NCBI GenBank assembly: GCA_963722715.1
Contig: CAVROA010000013.1
Location: 1-64,000, forward strand
Direction: 5' to 3'
From: DASQGA01 sp963722715
GTDB lineage: Bacteria > Actinomycetota > Thermoleophilia > Gaiellales > Gaiellaceae
DNA: 64,000 nt
In this document: in pieces, positions 8,305 through 16,157 of the stretch
How positions within the stretch are numbered: position 1 is the first letter of the stretch
Layout of the letters: every line of letters begins with the position of its first letter
Position numbers and translations under genes: made by a program
Notes under the pieces: model-generated
Databases searched by the model: none
Told to the model about the DNA's origin: nothing
The model's input: the letters and a program-made list of their open reading frames with translations, nothing else

Positions 8305-8435
8305 TCCTCGCTCATCACGCGGGCGAAGACCTCATACTCCAGCTCGCGGTGAGCGGGGTGAGCGCAGGCTCGCTGCTGCTCACAATGTGTCGGACGCGGC
8401 TCGGCCGCCTGGTCGACCGGATGAGGAGGCGGTGA
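8301..8435 (+). CDS. Small coupled peptide (44 aa), possible membrane peptide
   Basis: GTG 8301 overlaps the SBP56 stop in GTGA, and its own TGA (8433-8435) overlaps the next ATG in TGATG. The frame therefore exactly fills the gap between two coupled genes. The product starts VILAHHAGEDLILQLAVSGV, has a hydrophobic stretch (LILQLAVSGVSAGSLLLTM) that could cross the membrane once, and a basic tail (RTRLGRLVDRMRRR). The exact double overlap is the main evidence for translation. I do not recognise the family. Confidence 0.65.
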   Translation: MILAHHAGEDLILQLAVSGVSAGSLLLTMCRTRLGRLVDRMRRR

Positions 8436-8806
8436 TGGCTGTTGGGGAGCGAAACGTCGCGGAAGCGGCCGTCGTGGACGCAGTACTCGACTACTTCGAG
8501 GGTTGGTTCGACGGCGATGCCGGCCGCATGGAGCGCGCTCTGCATCCGGGCCTTGCCAAGCGCGGGCTCGAGAAAGACGGCCGGACGCTCGACGAGACGA
8601 CCGCCGAGTGGATGATCGACGCCACAGCACGAGGGGTCGGTGGCTCGCGCGACCCGGGTGACCGCCGGATCGAGGTGGAGGTCGAAGACGTCTACGGCGC
8701 GATCGCGAACGCGACCGTCCGCTCCGCGGTGTACCGGGAGTACGTTCAGCTCGTGCGGACGCCGGAGGGCTGGAAAATCGTGAACACGCTCTGGGCGTGG
8801 ACGTAG
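8435..8806 (+). CDS. NTF2-like / putative lumazine-binding family protein
   Basis: A 123-residue protein from ATG 8435 (GAGGAGG just upstream). It opens with EAAVVDAVLDYFEGWFDGDAG and MERALHPGLAKRGLEKDG, and closes with YVQLVRTPEGWKIVNTLWAW, the cone-shaped NTF2 fold of the 'putative lumazine-binding' group. These are usually small ligand-binding or SnoaL-like proteins; the ligand is unknown. It is coupled to the preceding peptide and overlaps the TetR start by 10 nt, so it is part of the SBP56 operon. Confidence 0.8.
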   Translation: MAVGERNVAEAAVVDAVLDYFEGWFDGDAGRMERALHPGLAKRGLEKDGRTLDETTAEWMIDATARGVGGSRDPGDRRIEVEVEDVYGAIANATVRSAVYREYVQLVRTPEGWKIVNTLWAWT

Positions 8807-9378
8807 CGAAGGTCTCGGCAGCGCGCTCGGCCGCGGAGGAGGCTCTCCTCGATGCGGCCGAGCGCGTGCTCGTCGACGCCGGCTACGCGGCCATCACCAC
8901 GCGGCGCCTGGCCGAGGAGGCGAGTGTCAACCACGGTCTTGTCCACTACTACTTCGGCTCGGTCGAGAACCTGCTCGTGCGGACGCTCGAACGCTTCACC
9001 GAGCGGCTGATCACGCGGCAGCGCGAAATGTACGCCGCCGACATGCCCTTCCTCGAGAAGTGGCGGACGGCGATGCGCTACCTCGTGAGCGAGGACGTCG
9101 CCTACGAGAAGGTCTGGCTCGAGCTCCAGGCACTCGCGTGGAATCAGCCGGACCTGCGCGAGCACCTCGCGCACGTGAACGCCGAATGGCGAACGGTGCT
9201 CACCGAGGCATTCGAGCAGCCGCATCGCGACCTCGGAATCGAGATGCCGCTCGAGACGCTCGTCTCGCTCGTGATGACGTTCAATCAGGGGATCATCGTC
9301 GAGCGGCTCGGCGGCATCGAAACCGGGCACGGCGAGCTGCTCGAGTGGATCGACGCGTTCCTGGAGGCAAGACAATGA
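8797..9378 (+). CDS. TetR-family transcriptional regulator
   Basis: A 193-residue protein from GTG 8797 with the TetR helix-turn-helix at about residues 14-60 (ALLDAAERVLVDAGYAAITT, RRLAEEASVNHGLVHYYFGS). The C-terminal helical ligand domain contains conserved aromatic and acidic residues (EKVWLELQALAWN). The gene overlaps its neighbours on both sides (10 nt and an ATGA overlap), so it is co-transcribed with SBP56. It is probably the local repressor acting at the palindrome upstream of 6981 and releasing it on binding an operon substrate; this is inferred from position. Confidence 0.88.
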   Translation: MDVAKVSAARSAAEEALLDAAERVLVDAGYAAITTRRLAEEASVNHGLVHYYFGSVENLLVRTLERFTERLITRQREMYAADMPFLEKWRTAMRYLVSEDVAYEKVWLELQALAWNQPDLREHLAHVNAEWRTVLTEAFEQPHRDLGIEMPLETLVSLVMTFNQGIIVERLGGIETGHGELLEWIDAFLEARQ

Positions 9379-11504
9379 CCCTCGAGTTGCAGGCGCCGGC
9401 GGCCGAGCAGACGCGTGCGCGTTATCCCGACGGGTCGGGCTACGTCGAGCGGGACGGCGTGAACCTCTACTACGAGGTCTACGGCTCGGGCGAGCCGACG
9501 GTGTTCCTCCTGCCGACGTGGTCGATCATCCATTCGCGCCACTGGAAGATGCAGATCCCGTACCTGGCGCGACATTGCCGGGTCGTCACCTTCGACGGGC
9601 GCGGCAACGGGCGCTCGGACCGGCCCGACGATCCGGAGGCGTATGCCGAGACGGAGTTCGCTGCCGACGCGCTCGCAGTGATGGAGGCGACCGAAACCGA
9701 CAGCGCCGTCATCGTCGGCTTCTCGCTTGGCGCGCAGCGAGGGCTGTTGCTGGCGGCCGAGCATCCGGAGCGAGTCGAAGCGGCCGTCTTCATCGGCCCT
9801 GCATATCCGGGAGGGGGCTCGCCCCTTCCGGAGCGCACCATCCACTCGTGGGAGGACGAGCTCGATACGGAGGAGGGCTGGGCCAAGTACAACAAGCACT
9901 ACTGGCTCCGCGACTACCGCGGCTTCCTGGAGTTCTTCATGTCGAGCATGTTCACGGAGCCGCACTCGACGAAGCCAATCGAGGACACGGTCGCCTGGGG
10001 CCTCGAAACCACGGGGGAGACGCTCGTGCTTACAGGCCTGGCTGACGGACTCCAGCCTGAGGAAGCCCGCGCCCTCGCCGGACGAATTCAGTGCCCGGTG
10101 CTCGTGATCCACGGCACCGACGACGCGATCAATGCTGCGACACGGGGAATCGGGCTTGCCGAACACACCAACGGCCGACTGGTGCTGCTCGAAGGTTCCG
10201 GGCACGCGCCCCACGTTCGTGACCCGGTCAAGGTCAATCTGCTGCTGCGGGACTTTGTGAAGCCGGCGCCGCCTTCGCGCCGCTGGGTGCGCGGCAAGTC
10301 GCGCCGCAAGCGCGCACTCTACGTCTCTTCGCCGATCGGGCTCGGCCACGCCCAGCGCGACATCGCGATCGCCGAAGAGCTGCGCAAGCTCCATGCCGAC
10401 CTCGAGATCGACTGGCTCGCCCAGCATCCGGTGACGGCGGTGCTGGAGGCGCGCGGGGAGCGCATCCACCCTGGAAGCGCGCTCCTCGCGAACGAGTCGG
10501 GGCACATCGAGAGCGAGTCCGCCGAGCACGACCTCCATTGCTTCCAGGCGATCCGGCGCATGGACGAGATCCTGCTCTCGAACTTCATGGTCTTCCACGA
10601 CCTCGTCCGTGACGAGCAGTACGACCTCTGGATCGGCGACGAGGCGTGGGAGCTCGACTACTACCTGCACGAGAACCCCGAACAGAAGCAGGCTGCCTAC
10701 GTCTGGCTAACCGACTTCGTCGGCTGGCTACCGATGCCGGACGGCGCCGACCACGAGGCGTTCCTGACTGCCGACTACAACGCGGAGATGATCGAGCACA
10801 TTGCGCGCTTCCCGCGCACCCGCGACCGCGCGCTCTACGTCGGCAACGCCGACGACATCGTCCCCGAGGCTTTCGGCCCCGGACTGCCGCGAATTCGCGA
10901 CTGGACCGAGGATCACTACGACCTCACGGGCTACGTGACCGGTTTCGACCCTTCCGCGTTTGCGGACCGCGAGGCGCTCCGCGCGGAGCTTGGCTATGCC
11001 GCGGACGAGAAGGTCTGCGTCGTTACGGTCGGCGGCTCAGGCGTCGGCGTGCACCTGCTTCGGCGCGTGATCGACGCGTTCCCGGAGGCGAAGGAGCAGG
11101 TGCCTGCTTTACGGATGGTCGTCGTGGCCGGGCCGCGGATCGATCCGGCGGCTCTGCCTCAGGCGGAAGGACTCGAGATTCGGCCCTACGTGCACGATCT
11201 CTACCGCCATCTCGCGGCCTGCGACCTCGCCGTTGTGCAGGGCGGTCTGACGACCACGATGGAATTAACGGCGAACCAGCGGCCCTTCCTCTACTTCCCG
11301 CTACGCCACCACTTCGAGCAGAACTTCCACGTGCGGCACCGGCTCGAGCGCTACGGCGCCGGCCGCTGCATGGACTTCGAGACGGAAACGCCGGAGACGA
11401 TCGCCCGGGCGATAGCCGACGAGATCGGGCGCGTGGTCGACTACCGACCGGTCGAGACCGACGGCGCCGCGAGGGCGGCGGCGCTGATCGCGGAGCTGCT
11501 CTGA
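9375..11504 (+). CDS. Alpha/beta hydrolase fused to a GT1/MurG-like glycosyltransferase
   Basis: A 709-residue protein from ATG 9375 (ATGA overlap with TetR). Residues 1-295 are an alpha/beta hydrolase: FDGRGNGRSDRP after strand 4, nucleophile Ser117 in GFSLG (115-119), Asp250 in GTDD and His277 in SGHAPH. After a basic linker (SRRWVRGKSRRKR, 301-313) residues 314-709 look like a two-Rossmann glycosyltransferase of the MurG/UGT group: YVSSPIGLGHAQRDIAIAEE at the start, then VVTVGGSGVG and HLAACDLAVVQGGLTTTMEL, with FPLRHHFEQNFHV near the sugar-nucleotide site. The protein could release and glycosylate the same small molecule. The two activities in one chain are unusual; substrates are unknown. 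Confidence 0.85.
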   Translation: MTLELQAPAAEQTRARYPDGSGYVERDGVNLYYEVYGSGEPTVFLLPTWSIIHSRHWKMQIPYLARHCRVVTFDGRGNGRSDRPDDPEAYAETEFAADALAVMEATETDSAVIVGFSLGAQRGLLLAAEHPERVEAAVFIGPAYPGGGSPLPERTIHSWEDELDTEEGWAKYNKHYWLRDYRGFLEFFMSSMFTEPHSTKPIEDTVAWGLETTGETLVLTGLADGLQPEEARALAGRIQCPVLVIHGTDDAINAATRGIGLAEHTNGRLVLLEGSGHAPHVRDPVKVNLLLRDFVKPAPPSRRWVRGKSRRKRALYVSSPIGLGHAQRDIAIAEELRKLHADLEIDWLAQHPVTAVLEARGERIHPGSALLANESGHIESESAEHDLHCFQAIRRMDEILLSNFMVFHDLVRDEQYDLWIGDEAWELDYYLHENPEQKQAAYVWLTDFVGWLPMPDGADHEAFLTADYNAEMIEHIARFPRTRDRALYVGNADDIVPEAFGPGLPRIRDWTEDHYDLTGYVTGFDPSAFADREALRAELGYAADEKVCVVTVGGSGVGVHLLRRVIDAFPEAKEQVPALRMVVVAGPRIDPAALPQAEGLEIRPYVHDLYRHLAACDLAVVQGGLTTTMELTANQRPFLYFPLRHHFEQNFHVRHRLERYGAGRCMDFETETPETIARAIADEIGRVVDYRPVETDGAARAAALIAELL

Positions 11505-11506
11505 GT

Positions 11507-12325
11507 TCACTGCTCCGCGCGCTGAGCGAGCGTCGCGCGGTACCAGGCCGGAAGAACGACGCGATGATCGGGAGCCGCGAACGGCTCGAGTGCCGCCCGG
11601 ACGACCGCGACGACTGCCGCCTCACCTGAGTTGCTGATCGCGAGTTGCGTCGGCCCAGCCCCCAGGAACGCACGCTCCGCGGCCTGCACGTCATCAAACA
11701 CGATCGGACACTCGACCTCGTCGTCCGCGTATGGCGTCAAAGCGGCGGCGGCGAGGACCTGCTCAACCTTCCCGGGCTCAGAGAGGGCGAACATCCCACT
11801 CTGCTTCATGCTCTCGAGAGCCTCGTCGGCGAAGAGAGGGAATACCGGCTTGAAGACCGACGTGATTCCCGACTCGGACACTCGCGTTGGGATCACTACC
11901 GCGACGGCGCCCCGTGAGACCCGGGCAGCCTCGCTGAGAGCTCGCACCTTGTCGTCGGCGAATTGAAAGGCGCTGAAGCCCGTGACAACGTCGAACGAGT
12001 TCTCTTCCCACGGCAGCGCCTCGATGTCGCCGGATCGAAAATCGCCCTCAGGCGTACGCTCCGCCGCGATCTCGATCAGTTCCTCGGAGGCGTCGATGCC
12101 CGCCACGCTCGCGCCCCGATCGGCGGCCATTCGTGCCAGGCGGCCGGCGCCGCACCCGCAGTCGAGTAGATGCGTGCCTGGCCCGATCTCCGCGCGGTCG
12201 AGCACGTGCTCGTAGAGGGGTGTTCCCCAGCCGCTGGGCCCCTCCCACGTCTCGGCCCAGGCGGTGGCACGTGCACCGAACAGCGGCCCCCAACGGGTTG
12301 CGCTACCGCCAAGGCTCTCCGGCAT
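11507..12325 (-). CDS. Class I SAM-dependent methyltransferase
   Basis: A 272-residue protein. The start is ATG 12325 because GGAGGTGA precedes it and the upstream frame has no homology. LLDCGCGAGRLA (53-64) is the SAM-binding motif I, followed by GIDASEELIEIA (motif II acidic residue), GDIEALPWEENSFDVVTGF and a type-11 methyltransferase core. The acceptor cannot be deduced. It converges on the hydrolase-glycosyltransferase gene, with 2 bp between the two stops. Confidence 0.87.
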   Translation of the reverse strand: MPESLGGSATRWGPLFGARATAWAETWEGPSGWGTPLYEHVLDRAEIGPGTHLLDCGCGAGRLARMAADRGASVAGIDASEELIEIAAERTPEGDFRSGDIEALPWEENSFDVVTGFSAFQFADDKVRALSEAARVSRGAVAVVIPTRVSESGITSVFKPVFPLFADEALESMKQSGMFALSEPGKVEQVLAAAALTPYADDEVECPIVFDDVQAAERAFLGAGPTQLAISNSGEAAVVAVVRAALEPFAAPDHRVVLPAWYRATLAQRAEQ

Positions 12326-12375
12326 CACTCTCACCTCCTGACATTCAGGTTCGAGCTGGTCGCGCCGGTTGGTTC

Positions 12376-13296
12376 TCAGGGCCCGTCGGTGATCTTGTAG
12401 ACGTCCCACCGACCGTTGGCACATCGCACGCGGTCGTAAAAGACGTCGGTGCTCCCGTCGGCGTTGTCCCGGATGAAGCTGAAGAAGAGGTCGAAGCCGG
12501 TTGCAAGCCGGGCCACCACTGTTCCGATCGCGGGATCGAGGGCTCCATAGCGGACGAGCCTGATGCCTCTACTGCCGCACGTTCGGCCGCTGCGAGCCAG
12601 GTACACCGTCCCATCCGCTGAGACCGAAGATCCGTACTGCTCCCGGGGCACTGCCGTGGCAGGCTTGCCGAGCGTCTTCTTCGTCCGGGCGGCGATGTCG
12701 TAGCGAATGACGTTGCAGACCGGCGCGCAGCGCGTATAGGTCGCCCAGTTGCCGTTGACCTGGCCGGGTACGAGGTAACGCGTGCGACGCGTCACGGCCG
12801 CAAGCACACGTTCTTCGGACGTCGTCATGTTGTGGAGGATCACGCGCCGGGTTGGCGACGCATTGTCGTCTCGACCGAAGAGAAGCCAGTCGCCCGAAAT
12901 GGTGGGGTGCCATTCCCACTTGACGGTGTTGACCCCGGTGGGCGTCGGCGGGCGGCTGCCGTCGGAAAGGTCGTAGAGGAAGAGGTTCGAGCGGCCGTTT
13001 CGGGTCTGCTGGTAGATGACGGTCGGGTAGTCGATACCCCCCATGTATCCCTGGCCGGCCGTGTTCAGCTTGATCGCAGCGCTCGTGCCCACGCGAACCC
13101 AAGCGTCGTAGAGGTTCGGATGCCCGCTCCGATTCCGTGCCCAAGCAAGGACATCCTCGGTGCCGGTGTTGCCCGCGGCCGGAATCTGGTGATTGCGAAC
13201 GCCTGTGAGAACAGGTTGCTCCGCAAGCGCAGCCAGGGCGGTCGAAACCAGGACAAGCGCGATGAGAGAGACGAGAGCGAGCAGACCCCTGCGCAC
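12376..13296 (-). CDS. Secreted beta-propeller-like protein (PD40/TolB-type repeats)
   Basis: A 306-residue protein from GTG 13296 with GGAGG upstream. Residues 1-23 are a signal peptide (LLALVSLIALVLVSTALAALA). The mature part has repeated blades such as YPTVIYQQTRNGRSNLFLYD, HPTISGDWLLFGRDDN and GNWATYTRCAPVCNVIRYD, similar to the WD40-like/TolB type. Cys pairs suggest an extracytoplasmic protein. The role is not known; such proteins usually mediate binding. It is followed by the methyltransferase on the same strand after 50 bp. Confidence 0.72.
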   Translation of the reverse strand: MRRGLLALVSLIALVLVSTALAALAEQPVLTGVRNHQIPAAGNTGTEDVLAWARNRSGHPNLYDAWVRVGTSAAIKLNTAGQGYMGGIDYPTVIYQQTRNGRSNLFLYDLSDGSRPPTPTGVNTVKWEWHPTISGDWLLFGRDDNASPTRRVILHNMTTSEERVLAAVTRRTRYLVPGQVNGNWATYTRCAPVCNVIRYDIAARTKKTLGKPATAVPREQYGSSVSADGTVYLARSGRTCGSRGIRLVRYGALDPAIGTVVARLATGFDLFFSFIRDNADGSTDVFYDRVRCANGRWDVYKITDGP

Positions 13297-13489
13297 GTGA
13301 TTCCTCCTCGTTTGGTTCGGCCAGGATAGGTGACCTCTGTTGCTTGTTCAAGGCTCGGTTCGCGCGGCGAAGCACTCAATCGTCGGCAAGGAATCGCTCC
13401 GGTTCAGAATGCCGCCATACAGGCGGCTACACTGCGCCCCGGCGCCGGCCCGTCCCGGAGGGCCGCTACCCCTCAGGAGTCCGCCTGAA

Positions 13490-14266
13490 ATGCTCGCCGC
13501 CCACTCGATCATTCTTGCCGGCGGCCGGAGCGCGATCGCGGTCGCTGCTCCGGCTGATGTCTCTGGCGAGGAGGCGGTCGCCGCGCTCGCGCTGCCGCGC
13601 CCACACGGCGCGATCGTTCTGAACGGCGGGACGACCGAGCTTCCGACTGATCTAGCAGTGACCTTGCGGGATACCCTCGGGAACGGGATCGCCCGGGTGG
13701 CAGTCGAAGATCGGCTAACCGTCGTGACGGGCGGTACCGACGCAGGGATCTTTTCCCTCTTCGGGCAAGCGCTCGGCGACGAGCGGACAGCTCCCTGCAT
13801 CGGCGTCGTGCCGGCCGGACGCGTCATCTGGCCTGAACGTGCATCGCCGGCCGACCGCGGGCCGGAGGATGAGGAGCTGGTGCCGCTCGAGCCCCACCAT
13901 TCCCACTTTCTTCTCGTCGCCGGCGACGAGTGGGGCGCAGAGACAGAGGCCATGCTTTCCCTCGCGGATGCGTTGAGCGCGGACTGTGGGTCGCTCGCCG
14001 TCCTTGCGGGAGGCGGGGCGGGCTCACGTCGGGAGATACTCGGGCATGTCCGCGCGGGCCGACCCGTGATCGTCCTGGCCGGCACCGGTCGCTTCGCCGA
14101 CGAGCTCGCGGGCGTGATCGGGGGTGGTTCTCCGTCCGACCCCGAGACGGCGGAAATCGCGTCGACCGACCTCATCACGGTCGTGGACAGCGCCGAGCCT
14201 TCCTCCACGCTCGCCCAGCTCGTCCGAGCACGAGTGGGCACGAAGAACGAGAGAGTGCAGGGGTGA
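13490..14266 (+). CDS. LSDAT-type SLOG-superfamily nucleotide-sensor protein
   Basis: A 258-residue protein from ATG 13490 (AGGAG at 13475-13479); the frame is open upstream without recognisable homology. It has the prokaryotic LSDAT (TRPM-SLOG-like) layout: HGAIVLNGGTTELPTDL, VVTGGTDAGIFSLFGQAL, CIGVVPAGRVIWP, then HHSHFLLVAGDEWGAETEAM, SLAVLAGGGAGSRREI and GRPVIVLAGTGRFADEL. These glycine-rich loops form a Rossmann-like pocket for a nucleotide-derived ligand. The family is related to the N-terminal sensor of animal TRPM channels. It starts a three-gene cassette with two SLATT membrane proteins through a GTGA overlap. The likely role is sensing a nucleotide signal and gating the partners; this is predicted, not shown. 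Confidence 0.85.
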   Translation: MLAAHSIILAGGRSAIAVAAPADVSGEEAVAALALPRPHGAIVLNGGTTELPTDLAVTLRDTLGNGIARVAVEDRLTVVTGGTDAGIFSLFGQALGDERTAPCIGVVPAGRVIWPERASPADRGPEDEELVPLEPHHSHFLLVAGDEWGAETEAMLSLADALSADCGSLAVLAGGGAGSRREILGHVRAGRPVIVLAGTGRFADELAGVIGGGSPSDPETAEIASTDLITVVDSAEPSSTLAQLVRARVGTKNERVQG

Positions 14267-14775
14267 CCCCCGCCTTTCTCGCAGTTCGGCCGCGGCTTGT
14301 TTGGCGAGCCGGCGAACGCTATCCGCTCGTCTCTCCAGAGCTTCGTGACGCTTCCCCGGCGCTCGCCGAGGATCTTGGCATTCTCGATCGCGAGCTGCTC
14401 CCGGAGTTCTACAAGCTCGACGAGGGTGCGCTGCAGGCGCAGAACACATTCCGCCTGACGCAGATATTCGTCATCGTGGGCGGCGCCACCGCGACACTCC
14501 TCGGCGCGGTCCAGGCTGCACTCGGCGGCGGGGTTTCCGAGATCGGCATCGCGGAGGCGTTCGTCGCGGGGATGCTCGGGGCCGCCGTCGCATATGTGCG
14601 CGGCCGACAGGCGCAGCGGGAGTACTTCACGACCAGACTCAAGGCCGAGCGACTGCGGAGTGAGTACTTCCTTTTCCTCGCCCGCGTGCCTCCGTACGAC
14701 ATGGACGACGATGAAGAGCGCCTCCGCGGGCTGCGCGAGCAGGTGCGCAAGATCGAAGGTGAGGAACCCACGTGA
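14263..14775 (+). CDS. SLATT-domain membrane protein (DUF4231-like), first copy
   Basis: A 170-residue protein from GTG 14263, overlapping the LSDAT stop by 4 nt. Two adjacent membrane helices (about 64-88 and 95-112) are flanked by long charged helices: SPALAEDLGILDRELLPEFY before and QREYFTTRLKAERLRSEYF after. That is the SLATT plan (two TM helices plus a cytosolic helical extension). SLATT proteins are predicted pore-forming effectors gated by SLOG or other nucleotide sensors in conflict systems. It is a different subfamily from the next gene, so the two may build a hetero-oligomeric channel. Assignment rests on topology and neighbourhood. Confidence 0.75.
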   Translation: MTPAFLAVRPRLVWRAGERYPLVSPELRDASPALAEDLGILDRELLPEFYKLDEGALQAQNTFRLTQIFVIVGGATATLLGAVQAALGGGVSEIGIAEAFVAGMLGAAVAYVRGRQAQREYFTTRLKAERLRSEYFLFLARVPPYDMDDDEERLRGLREQVRKIEGEEPT

Positions 14776-15233
14776 ACGACCGCGCGCAGCAGTTCGTCGA
14801 GGTCTATCGGCAAGCCCGGCTGGAGGACCAGCGCGCCTATTACGAGCGAACCGCGAGTCGATTCCAGGCCGCGCAGCGACAGCTTCTCTTGACGTCAGCG
14901 ATTGTGTTCGGCATCGCCGGGACGGTCGGACTCATCGCAGGACTTGACGTCCCCGGCAAGCTCGCGTGGGCGATCCTCGCGGCCATCCTGCCTGCGGTCA
15001 CAACGGTGCTTTCGGCGTATGAGGGCCTGTATGCGTTCGAACGCGTCGCCAAGCTGAACCGGGATGCCGCGCGAAACCTGAGGCGGATCGAGATCCCGAG
15101 CCTTTCCGGCGACATAGACGAACGAACCGTCATTGCCCAGTACGTCGCCGACGTCGAGCAGATCTTCACGAACGAGCGCGGTCAGTGGGGCCAGCTCGCA
15201 GTCGAGAACCCGGGCGAACCCAAACAGACCTGA
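14772..15233 (+). CDS. SLATT-domain membrane protein (DUF4231-like), second copy
   Basis: A 153-residue protein from GTG 14772, again with a 4-nt GTGA overlap. The N-terminal helix (VYRQARLEDQRAYYERTASR, 11-30) resembles DUF4231 proteins. Two membrane helices follow at about 37-57 and 62-82, then YEGLYAFERVAKLNRDAARN, the cytosolic helix with acidic and aromatic residues seen in SLATT proteins. It would act with the first SLATT protein and the LSDAT sensor as one membrane effector complex. A hairpin ends the unit 24 nt later. Confidence 0.78.
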   Translation: MNDRAQQFVEVYRQARLEDQRAYYERTASRFQAAQRQLLLTSAIVFGIAGTVGLIAGLDVPGKLAWAILAAILPAVTTVLSAYEGLYAFERVAKLNRDAARNLRRIEIPSLSGDIDERTVIAQYVADVEQIFTNERGQWGQLAVENPGEPKQT

Positions 15234-15256
15234 CGAGTCTTTCCTGAGAGCTCAGA

Positions 15257-15289
15257 GAACCTGAGCCCGCAGACGCAGGTCTCAGGTTC
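15257..15289. terminator. Shared hairpin between convergent units
   Basis: GAACCTGAG (15257-15265) pairs perfectly with CTCAGGTTC (15281-15289). It lies just after the SLATT gene and overlaps the 3' end of the small minus-strand gene, so it could serve both transcripts. No U-tract is present. Confidence 0.5.
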
Positions 15290-15413
15290 GGGCGGCCACA
15301 GGGCGAAGGGCGGCGGCGCGCTTCACTCGTCTCCCGGTCTTGATCGCCGCGGTCGGTATGGCAAGGACGAGCACCGCGAGAACGAGCAACGTGATTGCGA
15401 GCCGCCTCTTCAT
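15282..15413 (-). CDS. Small single-pass membrane protein (43 aa)
   Basis: ATG 15413 overlaps the cupin stop in ATGA. The 43-residue product is KRR, one hydrophobic helix (LAITLLVLAVLVLAIPTAAI) and a basic tail (KTGRRVKRAAALRPVAART). Strict coupling and the clean membrane-peptide pattern support it as a real gene; there is no function to assign. Confidence 0.6.
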   Translation of the reverse strand: MKRRLAITLLVLAVLVLAIPTAAIKTGRRVKRAAALRPVAART

Positions 15414-15994
15414 TCCGAGCCCAGGAGGGGTACGGCGCCGGACGACGCCGGGTCGGCTTGGTACGAAGGCTCGTAGCCGGCGAGACGGCCGAGCGGGGCG
15501 CCCAAAGCCAGGCCGGCCCTCTGCGCCCAAGCGGGTGGGAAAGGCAGCCGGACGGTGTCGAAGTGGGCCTGCGCGATCACGGCGAGCCGGAACGGGCCCG
15601 GCATCCCCTTGCGGCCCGTCTTTCCGTCGGCTGCGAGCGCGAACATCGTCTCCAACAGAGATTCGAACTGGAGCGCCGGCCGAATGTCGCAGACGAACCG
15701 CACCGGGCTCTCGCCTCCATTCCAGAAGCGGTGCGCAGTGCCCGGCTCGACGGTGGCGATGTCGCCGGACTCGAGGGTCAACCGCTCGCGTCCGATCTTC
15801 AGACCGAGCGTGCCCGTCGAGACGGCAAACCGCTCGCTCTGGAACGGGTGGACGTGGGCAGAGGCCACGAACCCGTTCGGCTGCACGAGGGTTTCGATGA
15901 CCACTGCCTCACCGTCAGTGTCGGCCGCCGTGGTCAGGAAGGTGATGCGCTCGCCGGTGACCGGGTTTTCGATCGTGTCGCCTGTGCGGATCAT
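15410..15994 (-). CDS. Cupin-domain protein
   Basis: A 194-residue protein from ATG 15994 with AAGGAGGT-like sequence upstream. It carries one cupin: SAHVHPFQSERFAVSTGTLG (motif 1, metal ligands His-x-His and Glu) and GTAHRFWNGGE (motif 2 His). The C-terminal half (LLETMFALAADGKTGRKGMP, AQAHFDTVRLPFPP) is shared with a group of actinobacterial and proteobacterial cupins of unknown role. It is probably a metal-binding protein or small-molecule dioxygenase-like enzyme. Confidence 0.83.
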   Translation of the reverse strand: MIRTGDTIENPVTGERITFLTTAADTDGEAVVIETLVQPNGFVASAHVHPFQSERFAVSTGTLGLKIGRERLTLESGDIATVEPGTAHRFWNGGESPVRFVCDIRPALQFESLLETMFALAADGKTGRKGMPGPFRLAVIAQAHFDTVRLPFPPAWAQRAGLALGAPLGRLAGYEPSYQADPASSGAVPLLGSE

Positions 15995-16157
15995 TTCGAC
16001 CTCCTTCAGCTTGCGTCGGTGACACCAAGGAGGCTAGGACCCGCCGCGCCGACAATCGTCGGCCGGGGGCAGGATTCGCAGTCGTTGGCTCGGCGGATCT
16101 TCAGGCGCCACTTCTCCGCCGGCCGAAGGAGGTCCGGCTCACCCTTGCGGAGGAGAC

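Noticed and set aside
9060..9374. An N-terminal extension of the hydrolase-glycosyltransferase frame
   Set aside because: It overlaps the TetR gene in another frame and has no homology; ATG 9375 overlaps the TetR stop by ATGA.
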